Below are positions 47,198 through 56,445 of a stretch of DNA of 64,000 nucleotides, one piece after another. The DNA is from Nostoc sp. HK-01 (lineage in GTDB: Bacteria > Cyanobacteriota > Cyanobacteriia > Cyanobacteriales > Nostocaceae): positions 4,033,501-4,097,500 of the forward strand of contig AP018318.1 in NCBI GenBank assembly GCA_003990705.1, written 5' to 3'. The position numbers were made by a program, and so were the translations under genes. The notes beneath the pieces were generated by a model. It searched no databases. It was given only the letters and a program-made list of their open reading frames with translations, and was not told the DNA's origin. Position 1 is the first letter of the stretch. The number at the start of each line of letters is the position of its first letter.

Positions 47198-48184
47198 TCA
47201 AGATGCTATTTTTGTCTGATTTAACCAATGCCTGAGTTTCCAAAATCTGTTAAAGAAACTTATGAAGCTTAAACGAATTTTGAGCTTAATATAATTTGGA
47301 TAGAAAGTTTCGCTCATAGGAAAACTCTCTAAAAGAGCCTTGACAGTTTGAGTATCGCCGAAATAAACATGGCGATAAGCTGCTAGTAATGCGTAATATG
47401 CTAAACAATGCTCCAGAAGAGAAAGATATTCTGGGGGACAGTTATCTCTGATAGGTTTTGGGTCTGTAAGCTTGGGCCAAGGTGGTCTTACTCCCTTACG
47501 CCCTTGCCCAAGCTCAGATGCTTCAGTATGATGCCACATAAGTGGGGTAGGATCTAAATAAATTTGGTAGTTTAATGCTACTTGTATCCATAAATAAGAG
47601 TCTTCACCATAAGTGCAGCGATCTTTACTATAAAAACCACCAAACTGTTCGACTATCTGTCGTGAACATAATACTGCTCCAGAATGGAAGAAGTCGATCG
47701 CAGATTTCACTAATTGCGGTTTCATATCAGTGGGCAGTCGCCATACACCTTCTGTTGTCAGAAAATGGGGAAGATGTTCTTGCCAACTTGTACGTTCTTC
47801 ACCCCGAAAATGTCCACTCACACTCAGCAAACACTCAGGGTGTTTTTGAAGATGTTCTATTGACTTCTCTAAAAATTCTGGTAACCACTCATCATCAGCA
47901 TCAAGAAATGAGAGAAAGGGAGCCTTGCTTTCTGTGATACCTCTGTTACGTGCTGCACCAGGGCCGCTATTAATTTGGTGAATGATGTGGATGCGGGAAT
48001 CGTGATAATTGCTGACAATATCTGGGCCATTATCTGTAGAGCCATCATTCACAACAATGATTTCAAAGTTTTGGTATGTTTGCCTTAGTACTGAGTCGAT
48101 CGCTCTAGCGATATACTTACCTTTGTTGTACAAAGGTATGATCACACCTACAAGCGGAACTTGTTTTGGCTCCAATTCTTTCAT
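47198..48184 (-). CDS. GT2-family glycosyltransferase
   Basis: A 328-aa enzyme of family 2: VGVIIPLYNKGKYIARAID, IIVVNDGSTDNGPDIV, and FLDADDEWLPEFLEKS as the DxD block. It is separate in sequence from the GT2 enzyme at 44993 beyond the shared motifs. It lies 37 bp downstream of the pyruvyltransferase gene and is probably in one transcript with it. Confidence 0.9.
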   Translation of the reverse strand: MKELEPKQVPLVGVIIPLYNKGKYIARAIDSVLRQTYQNFEIIVVNDGSTDNGPDIVSNYHDSRIHIIHQINSGPGAARNRGITESKAPFLSFLDADDEWLPEFLEKSIEHLQKHPECLLSVSGHFRGEERTSWQEHLPHFLTTEGVWRLPTDMKPQLVKSAIDFFHSGAVLCSRQIVEQFGGFYSKDRCTYGEDSYLWIQVALNYQIYLDPTPLMWHHTEASELGQGRKGVRPPWPKLTDPKPIRDNCPPEYLSLLEHCLAYYALLAAYRHVYFGDTQTVKALLESFPMSETFYPNYIKLKIRLSFISFFNRFWKLRHWLNQTKIAS

Positions 48185-48221
48185 CTTGATGTTCCTGCAA
48201 TGATGAAGGTTTACTGCATAA

Positions 48222-49451
48222 TTAAGCTAATATCTGTGCAATTAAGTCAAAATTAGTTGCTGTTCTTTGTTTGACTTCTGGTAAAACGGAGTTTAAATGA
48301 GCAGATACTCGCTGACGTTGCTGCCAAGCACTACGAATTGTGTTACAAGCTATATCAATATCTAGAAACTGTTGAGCAGATATCAGTAATCCTTGATGAA
48401 CCATTTCTGCACCCAGTAAATCGGTCATAATACCTTCGGCTTTGACAGAGTAACCTATGGGTAAGGTACAAACACCACTTGATAATCCAGCGATCGCAGC
48501 GTGCATTCTCTCAGACACAACTAAATCGCAAGTACTGATCAAACCTTTAAATTCTGAGGCTGTATGTTCAGCACCAGCTAACTGGACACGAGGATCGAAG
48601 TTCAATAATCTCTGCAATTGTCCGGCGAGAATGCGATCGTCGTTGTGAGGACGATAATCATGTACATGTGGAATCAAGATTACCTGCGCCCCAAATTCAT
48701 CAAGAATCATCTTGATTACTTGACACCAAACTTTGATGTGTTGCTCGTAGTCAGTAAGAGTATAGCGACAAATACCTTGACTAATTCCAAGGGCTACTAA
48801 GGGACGGTCTGGATTGATGTTGTACAATTTCCGCAAGTTAGCAACAATTTCTGGCTGTGCTGGCGGGAGCAAAAATGCTGGGTCAGCTGTATGTTTAACT
48901 ATATCTGAAGACAGACCTAAATCTTTAGTTACATATTTATAAGAGAATCCTTCTCTAACAGTCACTAACTTGGAGCGACGAGCAACATTCAGCCAAATTT
49001 CTGCTTCTGCTTGAGTTTTAAAAGGCCCAATAGATTGCGCCAGGAATACTACAGGCACACCAGCGTCTAAAGCATATTCTAGGGGTTGGAGTTGTCTTTT
49101 GAGAAAGTTGACACCGTAATCAGAGCTAAATATATCGCCACCAGATGCGATCGCTACTGACGCACCATCCAGAAACCGCAACATATCTTTGTAGGCAGGT
49201 GCTATGGGCTTATAAAACTGAGATAAATTGTTCCGCCAGCGTTGAAGTTTATGAAGTGGTCTTAAGGAACCATCACTAATTAAATCTACGTTGTACTGTT
49301 GCAACCGGACTTCATCATAATCAAGCGTTTCCGTGAGGATACTCATAGCCAGCTTTGGCTGACGTTGGCGTAGCTGCTCAATGGTGGTAACAACCATTGC
49401 TTCAACACCTCGGTTACGTAATCCAGTAATTCCTGTAATAACTGCTTTCAC
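48222..49451 (-). CDS. Polysaccharide pyruvyltransferase family protein
   Basis: A 409-aa protein of the CsaB/WcaK/AmsJ type (PF04230), which transfers pyruvate from phosphoenolpyruvate to a sugar to form a ketal, giving the polymer acidic charge. Visible blocks: ITGITGLRNRGVEAMVV at the N-terminus, the PVVFLAQSIGPFKTQAEAE segment, and VVSERMHAAIAGLSSGV in the C-terminal half. It lies 32 bp downstream of the F420-hydrogenase-beta-like gene. These two types of gene are often found together in exopolysaccharide loci. Confidence 0.9.
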   Translation of the reverse strand: MKAVITGITGLRNRGVEAMVVTTIEQLRQRQPKLAMSILTETLDYDEVRLQQYNVDLISDGSLRPLHKLQRWRNNLSQFYKPIAPAYKDMLRFLDGASVAIASGGDIFSSDYGVNFLKRQLQPLEYALDAGVPVVFLAQSIGPFKTQAEAEIWLNVARRSKLVTVREGFSYKYVTKDLGLSSDIVKHTADPAFLLPPAQPEIVANLRKLYNINPDRPLVALGISQGICRYTLTDYEQHIKVWCQVIKMILDEFGAQVILIPHVHDYRPHNDDRILAGQLQRLLNFDPRVQLAGAEHTASEFKGLISTCDLVVSERMHAAIAGLSSGVCTLPIGYSVKAEGIMTDLLGAEMVHQGLLISAQQFLDIDIACNTIRSAWQQRQRVSAHLNSVLPEVKQRTATNFDLIAQILA

Positions 49452-49483
49452 TTGATTGCCAACTCCATCTTTAGTAGTATTTT

Positions 49484-50923
49484 TTACTTAACTAATAGGC
49501 TTTTGATAAATTTTTTACACTTTTGAATAAATTGCTTCCATAAAACAGTAGATGGGTAAGTCAATTGATATTGCAACACCAAAAAATTCATATTTTTTGG
49601 AAAAACAGAAAACTGTCCAGATTTTATAGCTTTTTGAAAAGCAATGTGACTTTCCTCGCCTAATTTCATCCTCAGTTCTTGTCGTTTTTGCAGTTGTCCA
49701 CTCAAATGACTGACTTGCGATTTAACCCGCTTATTCGGCCGCCATTCACCACGTTTGTCCGCCAAATATAAACGGTAGGCTAAACCTTCCCTGCGATGGT
49801 TTAGTCCCGAAGATTGTGATTTTGCGACTTCATCTGCTGTGATGGCATTAAGGTGTAGATTACCTGTATTTATTCCTTTTTCAATTAATTTCTGGATTAC
49901 TACATTACGAACAACAACTACATTTGTGCCTTGACTATCATTAACATATTTAGGTAGCCAAGCATCACCAACAACTATATCTGCTGCTTCCGCAATTACA
50001 TCATCACAATATTCACAAGCTTTATATTTAAAAAAACCATGTCCCCAGTCCCAACCGTATAAATCACGCACCGGACTAACATATTCAATCACTTCGCCAT
50101 CTTTTAAACCAACAGCTTTCATCCCATATTGATTAGCACCTCTATCAGTCAGCTTGTATCGGAAGTCAAATTCTAAAAGATCACCTGGTTTGATTCCACC
50201 TTGCCAAGCAAACATTTGTGCAAAATGAATACTTTTTAAATGTCCACAAATTAGCCCCACACAAAATTTTATCCGTTCAGCAATTATGGGATCTTGCTTC
50301 ATCAGCAGTCGAATAGCTTTAATAAAACATGGAACACCAACTATTACATAACGTCCGGGCTGCTCTCGCAGCATTTGTATAACTTCTGAGATTTCAATTG
50401 GGTAATATCGTGATTTTGCTCCGTTACGCACCTCTTCTATAGTTTTAGATATCTGGTAATTAAATAATCTGGGATCTGTTGGAGAAGGCGTACAAGGCTT
50501 AACATGAATAACTCCATCAACTAAACCCTCACTTAGAAGTTGAGTAACAATCCAATTACCCATACCACCTGAACTACCACGTCTACGGAAATCACTTTCG
50601 TTGACAAAACCTGCATAAGTTGTCAGATAGTAGCCAATTTGGTTGTGATATTGACAATCTTTACCGAATATTTCCTCAGCAAGCTGATCTTCATTTAATC
50701 CTTCATTTGAAAAAGGACAAACTGTTTGCAATGAAATCTGATGAGAGGTTTGATCAACTGGCTCATTCAGCGTCGCACAAAGCTTGCCATACTCATCTAG
50801 TTTTATCTTGATAGGAGAATCAACTACAGCAGCACAAGCACCACAACCTATACAATAACCACCATCTACTACAGTTTCAAATAGTTTGGATATTTCTTGA
50901 TTTTTTGATGTACTGCCTAACAT
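49484..50923 (-). CDS. F420-hydrogenase beta-type Fe-S flavoprotein
   Basis: A 479-aa protein of the FrhB/FdhB family. A ferredoxin-like Cys cluster is at the N-terminus (GYCIGCGACAAVV), followed by the FrhB N-terminal domain (RRGSSGGMGNWIVTQLL) and C-terminal domain (GVPCFIKAIRLLM, CVGLICGHLKSIHFAQMF, CEYCDDVIAEAADIVVGDAW). In exopolysaccharide loci such proteins occur beside pyruvyltransferases; their reaction there is not established and may be a redox step on a sugar or ketal. True F420 use is not implied. Confidence 0.87.
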   Translation of the reverse strand: MLGSTSKNQEISKLFETVVDGGYCIGCGACAAVVDSPIKIKLDEYGKLCATLNEPVDQTSHQISLQTVCPFSNEGLNEDQLAEEIFGKDCQYHNQIGYYLTTYAGFVNESDFRRRGSSGGMGNWIVTQLLSEGLVDGVIHVKPCTPSPTDPRLFNYQISKTIEEVRNGAKSRYYPIEISEVIQMLREQPGRYVIVGVPCFIKAIRLLMKQDPIIAERIKFCVGLICGHLKSIHFAQMFAWQGGIKPGDLLEFDFRYKLTDRGANQYGMKAVGLKDGEVIEYVSPVRDLYGWDWGHGFFKYKACEYCDDVIAEAADIVVGDAWLPKYVNDSQGTNVVVVRNVVIQKLIEKGINTGNLHLNAITADEVAKSQSSGLNHRREGLAYRLYLADKRGEWRPNKRVKSQVSHLSGQLQKRQELRMKLGEESHIAFQKAIKSGQFSVFPKNMNFLVLQYQLTYPSTVLWKQFIQKCKKFIKSLLVK

Positions 50924-50958
50924 TAATTACATTCTCCTCGTAGCTGCTCAACCAACAT

Positions 50959-52470
50959 TTATTTTTTTAAACTCATTTTAGGAAATAATGAACTCAGGAG
51001 ATTTCTTATTTGTTGTAGATGTTGTGGTGCAATTAGTGCAATAGTTCCTGTATATATCAAAAAACCACCTACTATACAAAGGAAAAGTAAAGTGTAAGAA
51101 TTAACTATATCTGGGAAATTGAATACATTTTTTATACTGAGATTAAATAAACTTTTAATCCCTAAAATTCCAGCCACCATTGCTAGAGTTGCTACTAACG
51201 GAGTGAGATATTGCTGCAAGTAAGTTGTTAATTTAATGTTGATTAATTTTTTCAAGACAAATATGGGTATAGGCGACATAATATAAGCACGAAAAACATA
51301 AGATGCGGCGACTGCTACTATCCCCCAACGAACTGCTATCCAAAAGCAAGTAAAGTTGCCTATTGCCTGAATACAATACAGTGCTAAATTCCAACTAGGT
51401 TTGCCCATAGCCATAATGACTGTACCATTGTAATAAAAACCCGCATACAAGGGGCCAACTAAAGTTAATATCTGCAAGACTGGTATACTTGTTTTCCACT
51501 TTTCTCCAAAAACAGTCACTATTAAATCAGGGGATAAAATTGAAATACCTATAAAGACTGGAAAAGCCACAATACTAGTAAAACTAATTGCATTATAAAA
51601 TGCTTTTCGCATCTTTTCCGGTTCTTGTTGTAAGCGCGAAAAGACAGGCATCGCTATTTTCTGAATCACGGAAATCATTAACTGAGTGACTATCATAAAA
51701 ATTCGATAAGCCACCGAGTAATAACCTAGCGCAACAGAATCGAGAAAATAGCCGATTAAAAAATTATCCGAGTTTTGATTAACAAAGTTCAGGACATTAA
51801 TTCCTGTGACGTTAATACCAAATGAGAATAATTCTTTGAAGTGTTTTTGGGAAAATCTAAATCTAGGTCGCCAATCGCTAACCCACCATAAAGCGATGAC
51901 TTGAGTCACACTATTAGCTAAATACTGCCCAACTAAACTCCAAACTCCAAAACCTAAAAATGCCAAAACTATACCAACAACACCACCTACAACCACAGCT
52001 ATTAATGAACGCACAGCTAAACTTTTAAAAGCCAGCGAACGTTGCAGAATTGCTTGTTGTACACTGCTGAGACCATTAATTACAAAATTGAGAGACAACC
52101 AGCAAAGAATTGGTACTATCTTAGGTTCTTTAAAGAAGGCGGCAACTAAACCAGAACAAGCGATGCTTAAAGCCGCAAGTATTACACTCACTCCTAAATT
52201 AGTCCAAAAGGCAGTATCTAAATGCTCTGCTTCTAGGTCTTGGCGCTGTACAATTGCTGTCGAAAATCCTTGATCTACAAAAATTTGTAAAAAGCTGAGA
52301 AATATGCCCGACAAAGCAACTAACCCGAATGCTTGTGGCCCTAGTAATCGAGCTAGTAAAAAGAAAACCCCGAAGGAAACCACCTGTTTTCCCCAACTCT
52401 CAATCGCAGACCACAGTAAACCTTTAACTGCTTTCTGTCGTAAATTTGATGTTTGTTTTGGTGATTCCAT
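50959..52470 (-). CDS. Wzx-type polysaccharide flippase (MOP family)
   Basis: A 503-aa membrane protein with about 12-14 hydrophobic helices, beginning RQKAVKGLLWSAIESWGKQVVS and showing the polysaccharide-synthase pattern GPQAFGLVALSGIFLSFLQIFVDQGF in the N-terminal half. It would flip undecaprenyl-linked repeat units to the periplasm for polymerisation by the Wzy-like protein at 38803. It lies 35 bp upstream of the F420-hydrogenase-beta-like gene on the same strand. Confidence 0.92.
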   Translation of the reverse strand: MESPKQTSNLRQKAVKGLLWSAIESWGKQVVSFGVFFLLARLLGPQAFGLVALSGIFLSFLQIFVDQGFSTAIVQRQDLEAEHLDTAFWTNLGVSVILAALSIACSGLVAAFFKEPKIVPILCWLSLNFVINGLSSVQQAILQRSLAFKSLAVRSLIAVVVGGVVGIVLAFLGFGVWSLVGQYLANSVTQVIALWWVSDWRPRFRFSQKHFKELFSFGINVTGINVLNFVNQNSDNFLIGYFLDSVALGYYSVAYRIFMIVTQLMISVIQKIAMPVFSRLQQEPEKMRKAFYNAISFTSIVAFPVFIGISILSPDLIVTVFGEKWKTSIPVLQILTLVGPLYAGFYYNGTVIMAMGKPSWNLALYCIQAIGNFTCFWIAVRWGIVAVAASYVFRAYIMSPIPIFVLKKLINIKLTTYLQQYLTPLVATLAMVAGILGIKSLFNLSIKNVFNFPDIVNSYTLLFLCIVGGFLIYTGTIALIAPQHLQQIRNLLSSLFPKMSLKK

Positions 52471-52737
52471 TCCAGGCTTTACCTATACAAAGGATAGAAA
52501 TATCTATTATGATTTTTTCACTGCCAATTGCTATTTGAGCAAAGAAGCAGATTATCTTGATTAAGAATTAATCATTAGCCTAATTTAAAGGGCAAAAATT
52601 TTTCAAAAGTTTACATTTAAAAGCACACTTAATTCAGGATAGTTAATACTAAAATAGGAACACAGTGATTAACTGAAAGTATGAATTAAATATGGTTAAT
52701 CTATCAATTATCACGACTAAAATTGGCTAAAAATTAC

Positions 52738-53535
52738 TCATTCCACTGTAGTATTTAGGAAAACTCCAGCAATACGGCTAGATAATAATAGCTGTTTAGC
52801 AGCTAACCAGATGAAAACTGGAATTGTTGTTGCATAGCGCCGCCAAAGTCGTCGCGGTTCTTGAATCCAACGATAAAGCCATTCTAAGCCTAAGTCTCTG
52901 ATTATACGGGGAGCGCGTTTCTGAATTCCGGCATACACAGGGAAAACACCACCTACTCCAATCATGACTGAGCGAATTTTACCCTTGTGTTGTGCTATCC
53001 ATTTTTCTTGTTTTGGACATCCTAGGGATACCCAGACTATACCCGCACCACTGGAATTAATTTTATTGACTAAAATTTCGTCTTCAGTTTCCGTCAGTGG
53101 GCGGAAGGGTATTGGTTCCATTCCAGCTATTTTCAGTTTGGGAAATTCTTGTCCCAATCTCGCTTGCATTTTGGCAAGAATTTCAGTTTGTGAACCGACA
53201 AAGAAAACACTCAGATTATGCGTTTGTGCATACTGACATGTCTTAACAAATATATCCATACCGGCTACACGATCTTGGTAACGAGATCCCATTCGGCGCA
53301 TCATCCAGACTAATGGCATACCATCAGGTGTGACCATATCTGAATTTTGTAGTACGTTAGCAAAATCTGGATTCCAGTGGGCTTCCATGAGCATGTGTAC
53401 ATTTGCTACACATACACTTCTACTTTCACGAGCGATCGCCCATCGTATAATTGTTTGTATCTGATCCTCAAAACGTAAAGCAGTAATAGGGAAATCGAGT
53501 ACTTTTTGAGTAGGCAGAAACATATCTGCTACCAT
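52738..53535 (-). CDS. WecB/TagA/CpsF-family glycosyltransferase
   Basis: A 265-aa inverting enzyme (GT26). The VCVANVHMLMEAHWNPDF and VTPDGMPLVWMMRRMG blocks hold the family TPDGxP motif, and the WVSLGCPKQEKWIAQHKG block is the second signature; the C-terminal end has WLYRWIQEPRRLWRRYATT, which attaches to the membrane. It adds an early sugar (often N-acetylmannosaminuronate or a related residue) to a lipid-linked primer. The ATG at 53535 has a near-perfect ribosome site (AAGGAGTGAGCT). It is the first gene of the minus-strand series. Confidence 0.93.
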   Translation of the reverse strand: MVADMFLPTQKVLDFPITALRFEDQIQTIIRWAIARESRSVCVANVHMLMEAHWNPDFANVLQNSDMVTPDGMPLVWMMRRMGSRYQDRVAGMDIFVKTCQYAQTHNLSVFFVGSQTEILAKMQARLGQEFPKLKIAGMEPIPFRPLTETEDEILVNKINSSGAGIVWVSLGCPKQEKWIAQHKGKIRSVMIGVGGVFPVYAGIQKRAPRIIRDLGLEWLYRWIQEPRRLWRRYATTIPVFIWLAAKQLLLSSRIAGVFLNTTVE

Positions 53536-54150
53536 AGCTCACTCCTTGTATCAAAGATAAATAGAAACAGATTGCCTTAGGCACTCTCCATGTCTAAATA
53601 AGCCAATTAGATGAATCTTGACTTTTTTTGAGCTTGTAGCTTTTTTACAAGAGAACACATAATTATGAAACAGTTTCTCAGCAATTTTACTATTTGCTGA
53701 ATACCATTCCAAAAAATCACAACCGTAGATTAGCTTACTTGTTTAACTAATAGTTTATTACACTAGTCTGCAAAACTTTATATTTACTTTATATTTTTCT
53801 AGGGATTAGTTCACCTAAACATTACATTCATACTTAATTTATGCTTACGTAATAGTATTTATGTTCGTAAAAATTTCTTGTAAATTTAGGCAAATTTTTA
53901 TATGTCATCCCTCTTATAGAGGATTGGTTACTATTAAATATATTTAAATTTATACAAGGAAATGTATCTATCAATAATATTTATTTATGAATAAAGTAAT
54001 TTTAATAGGTATAATCTAATTTCTATTCTCGAAACCAACTTCAAATAATAAACAAAGCATATTCATTCAGTAAAATATTACAACACTATAGTCAGGGTTT
54101 CCTTACATCTCGCCATTATTATTTGTAGGGGTAGTGTTAAACAGAACACT
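53536..54150. other. AT-rich upstream region of the polysaccharide series
   Basis: No gene is visible in these 615 bp. The region is strongly AT-rich, with an AAGGAG ribosome site at the left edge for the minus-strand series. A promoter for that series is expected here but cannot be fixed by eye. Confidence 0.5.
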
Positions 54151-54402
54151 TCATATTATTTGTTTCTTGACGTTTCCGTACAAGCCGTTGGTTAAACCTA
54201 CAAAAATTAGCCAATAAAAAGGGGAGGAATAATTTCCCCCCCCTTTTTGATTGTTGTCTCTATTGTCTGATTGATTATTTTCCTTTAATCGTTGCCTTAG
54301 CATTTGTCTTTGCTTCTTGAGTTGCCGCTTTCGTGCTGAACCACCTTTGCCTTTATCATTTCTCCCTTCGCGGCGAGGAGATTCCCATCTTTTTAAGCGC
54401 AT
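54151..54402 (-). CDS. Small basic hypothetical protein
   Basis: An 83-aa frame from an ATG at 54402. The N-terminal half is strongly basic (MRLKRWESPRREGRNDKGKG, then RKRQLKKQRQMLRQRLKEN), the middle is Asn/Asp/Gly-rich, and a hydrophobic patch (PFYWLIFVGLTNGLYG) ends it. No ribosome site precedes the ATG. It could bind nucleic acid, or be an untranslated frame. Confidence 0.35.
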   Translation of the reverse strand: MRLKRWESPRREGRNDKGKGGSARKRQLKKQRQMLRQRLKENNQSDNRDNNQKGGGNYSSPFYWLIFVGLTNGLYGNVKKQII

Positions 54403-54749
54403 AAAAAATAAGTTTTACTTGCGTGTGTTAGTTAGTAGTACTATTATAATACATATATATATTTATTGTCTACCCAAATCTCACAACTCCTTTATCCTGT
54501 ATTTATCCCTTTGCTTGAGCAATCGAACCTAATAAAATGCTGCTAGAAAACATCAGATTCCATACAGCAGCAATAGTTTAAACATTAATGATTTTTAACA
54601 CCAAAAGTCAGATGCCAAGAAGTTACGCACATTATATCTAAGTTGAATTTTATTCAACAGTCGTAGCGTATCACACTAAAACCTTTAGAAATAGTGCGTT
54701 AGGCTTGCCTTAATAGACTTCAAAAACATGAAATTTATAAGGTAAGCTT
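54403..54749. other. AT-rich spacer
   Basis: I see no gene in these 350 bp. It includes a TATATATATT run near 54453-54462 and the ribosome site AAGGTAAGCTT ahead of the GTG-started gene at 54750. Confidence 0.45.
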
Positions 54750-55172
54750 GTGTCTGATTTAGAACTACACAAATATCTTCCCAAACTTCCCGAACCAGCC
54801 CTACAAGAATTTACAGAATGGTGTGTTTTAGAGCAGGCCAAAGCCGCAGGTATAGAATTTACTCCTGATCCAACTAAGTTAGCAAATTTAATACCCAATG
54901 AGTATATTTGGCAACTTATTGATCAGTTCATGAAAGTGAAACCAGACCCCATCAAAGCGGGTTTAGTAGCAACAATAGCTGGTCAAGAAGCTGATAGTCA
55001 TGGTTTAGTAGGTTCGCCAATTATGGCAGATTTTTTGGCCATTTATATCAAGTATTCAATTCCCGAAAATGGCACACCTCCAGAAGAAGCGAAAAAGTTA
55101 ATTACAGAAGCGGCTATTCAGCAGTATGAAAAGCTATCTGAGCTTGCTGATAAATATAATGTAACGTTCTAA
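54750..55172 (+). CDS. Hypothetical helical protein, 140 aa
   Basis: The frame starts at GTG 54750, preceded by AAGGTAAGCTT, a good ribosome site. The product is a soluble, mostly helical protein (MSDLELHKYLPKLPEPALQE, LEQAKAAGIEFTPDPTKLAN, AAIQQYEKLSELADKY). I do not know its family. A terminator-like hairpin follows. It is convergent with the HEPN-like gene. Confidence 0.7.
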   Translation: MSDLELHKYLPKLPEPALQEFTEWCVLEQAKAAGIEFTPDPTKLANLIPNEYIWQLIDQFMKVKPDPIKAGLVATIAGQEADSHGLVGSPIMADFLAIYIKYSIPENGTPPEEAKKLITEAAIQQYEKLSELADKYNVTF

Positions 55173-55198
55173 GGTGTGGTTATTTGTTAATTATTCCG

Positions 55199-55230
55199 AG
55201 GCTTTGTCTGTATTATGAGGCAAAGCCTTT
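55199..55230 (+). terminator. Hairpin terminator after the 140-aa gene
   Basis: AGGCTTTG and CAAAGCCT form an 8-bp perfect stem with a 14-nt loop, followed by a short TT run. It may serve both converging genes only weakly. Confidence 0.55.
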
Positions 55231-55243
55231 GTGCTGTCACTAG

Positions 55244-56404
55244 CTAGATGAATGTCTCGCTACCTTTCAACATTGAATCCCACCAATTCAATAACGTATT
55301 TCTTGCTAAATATTCAAAAGTATGAAGAAATATTGGAACATCCTTAATCTTCCAAGAAGCACCAATCGTGTTAATAACCTTTCCTGATACTAATGGTTTT
55401 TCTGCATATTTATTATTTTCTAAATTATCTGGAGGCATACATATTGGCTTTGGAAAAGCTACACCACTATGTAGGGCTTGTGACCTTAATCTGTAAATTG
55501 TTTTGAAAATTTTGCTCAATTCATTATCTTCCCAAGAAATTTGATACTCTACACCTGGTCTCTCACTTGGAGGCTCTGGCTTAAACTCAATCATAAAGTC
55601 AACAAATTTTTTTGTAGCACCCATATAGTCTACCAAAGCATTTGCGACAATATCGATCAACTCATCACCACCAGCACATTCTAAAATTGGAATCAAATCT
55701 TGAGCAGGTTGGTATGATTTAAATCGTTCAATAGGCGATTCAGATTGTTTACGCCAATATCCGGCAGCAGTCTCTACTGCCGAAACTAACATTAGCCATG
55801 CAAGTTCTGGTTCTGATTCTACTATCCAAACACCATCCTGATACATTCTGGCAGAACGAATTAGTGCATTAGCATCTTCTTCAGACATTTGAGGAAGTTT
55901 TGCTATCCTCATAACACCTGCTAGGTCTATAGTTCGTTTAAAGTTTGGTAAGATAGGGTATCTTATGTCAGATACTAACAAAGTAGGATTTATATTAGAA
56001 TCCCATGAAGCAATAAAGCCTAATGGGTCGCCATTTCTTGTAAATTGTCTACTAATTAAACCTGCTTTTAAACGAATACCTAAACATAAAGAGATTAAAG
56101 ATGCAATCTCTTCTGCTATTGAGCCTCCATGATAGCGGCTATAAGTATGTTTTGTATCAGATTGAATATCTGAATCATAAAATGGATCATAGTAATCTTC
56201 TATTCTTAAAATCATTAAGGGGGTTTTTGTATCTTCTGTAATTCTAATGGCATCAATTAGTTTGTATGGGCCTATCTGTTTAGGAGCTTCACGAGTAATG
56301 TGTGCATCAGAAAATAGAGGATACTCACAAATACTGCTCCAGCTTTTTCCTTTTTCTTTTGCCTTCCAGTTTTCAAAACAGAGAGGGCCTTTAACCTTTG
56401 CCAT
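55244..56404 (-). CDS. HEPN-like protein, possible RNase
   Basis: A 386-aa soluble protein read from the ATG at 56404 (a TTG lies one codon upstream). The C-terminal third fits a HEPN/Apea-type helical bundle: WLMLVSAVETAAGYWRKQSE is one helix, and IYRLRSQALHSGVAFP carries an R-x4-H motif (Arg307, His312) like the catalytic R-x4-6-H of HEPN RNases. The N-terminal half (about 1-200) has no recognised domain. HEPN proteins act in defence, toxin-antitoxin systems and RNA decay, but many only bind. It is divergent from hupW, with 41 bp between starts. The call rests on pattern recognition only. Confidence 0.55.
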   Translation of the reverse strand: MAKVKGPLCFENWKAKEKGKSWSSICEYPLFSDAHITREAPKQIGPYKLIDAIRITEDTKTPLMILRIEDYYDPFYDSDIQSDTKHTYSRYHGGSIAEEIASLISLCLGIRLKAGLISRQFTRNGDPLGFIASWDSNINPTLLVSDIRYPILPNFKRTIDLAGVMRIAKLPQMSEEDANALIRSARMYQDGVWIVESEPELAWLMLVSAVETAAGYWRKQSESPIERFKSYQPAQDLIPILECAGGDELIDIVANALVDYMGATKKFVDFMIEFKPEPPSERPGVEYQISWEDNELSKIFKTIYRLRSQALHSGVAFPKPICMPPDNLENNKYAEKPLVSGKVINTIGASWKIKDVPIFLHTFEYLARNTLLNWWDSMLKGSETFI

Positions 56405-56445
56405 CAATATTTAGTGCCTTTTTTTACTTAGAATTGCTCCATTTT

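Noticed and set aside
49484-50923. A true coenzyme F420-reducing hydrogenase
   Set aside because: Only the beta-type subunit is present, with no FrhA or FrhG genes, and the setting is a polysaccharide locus.
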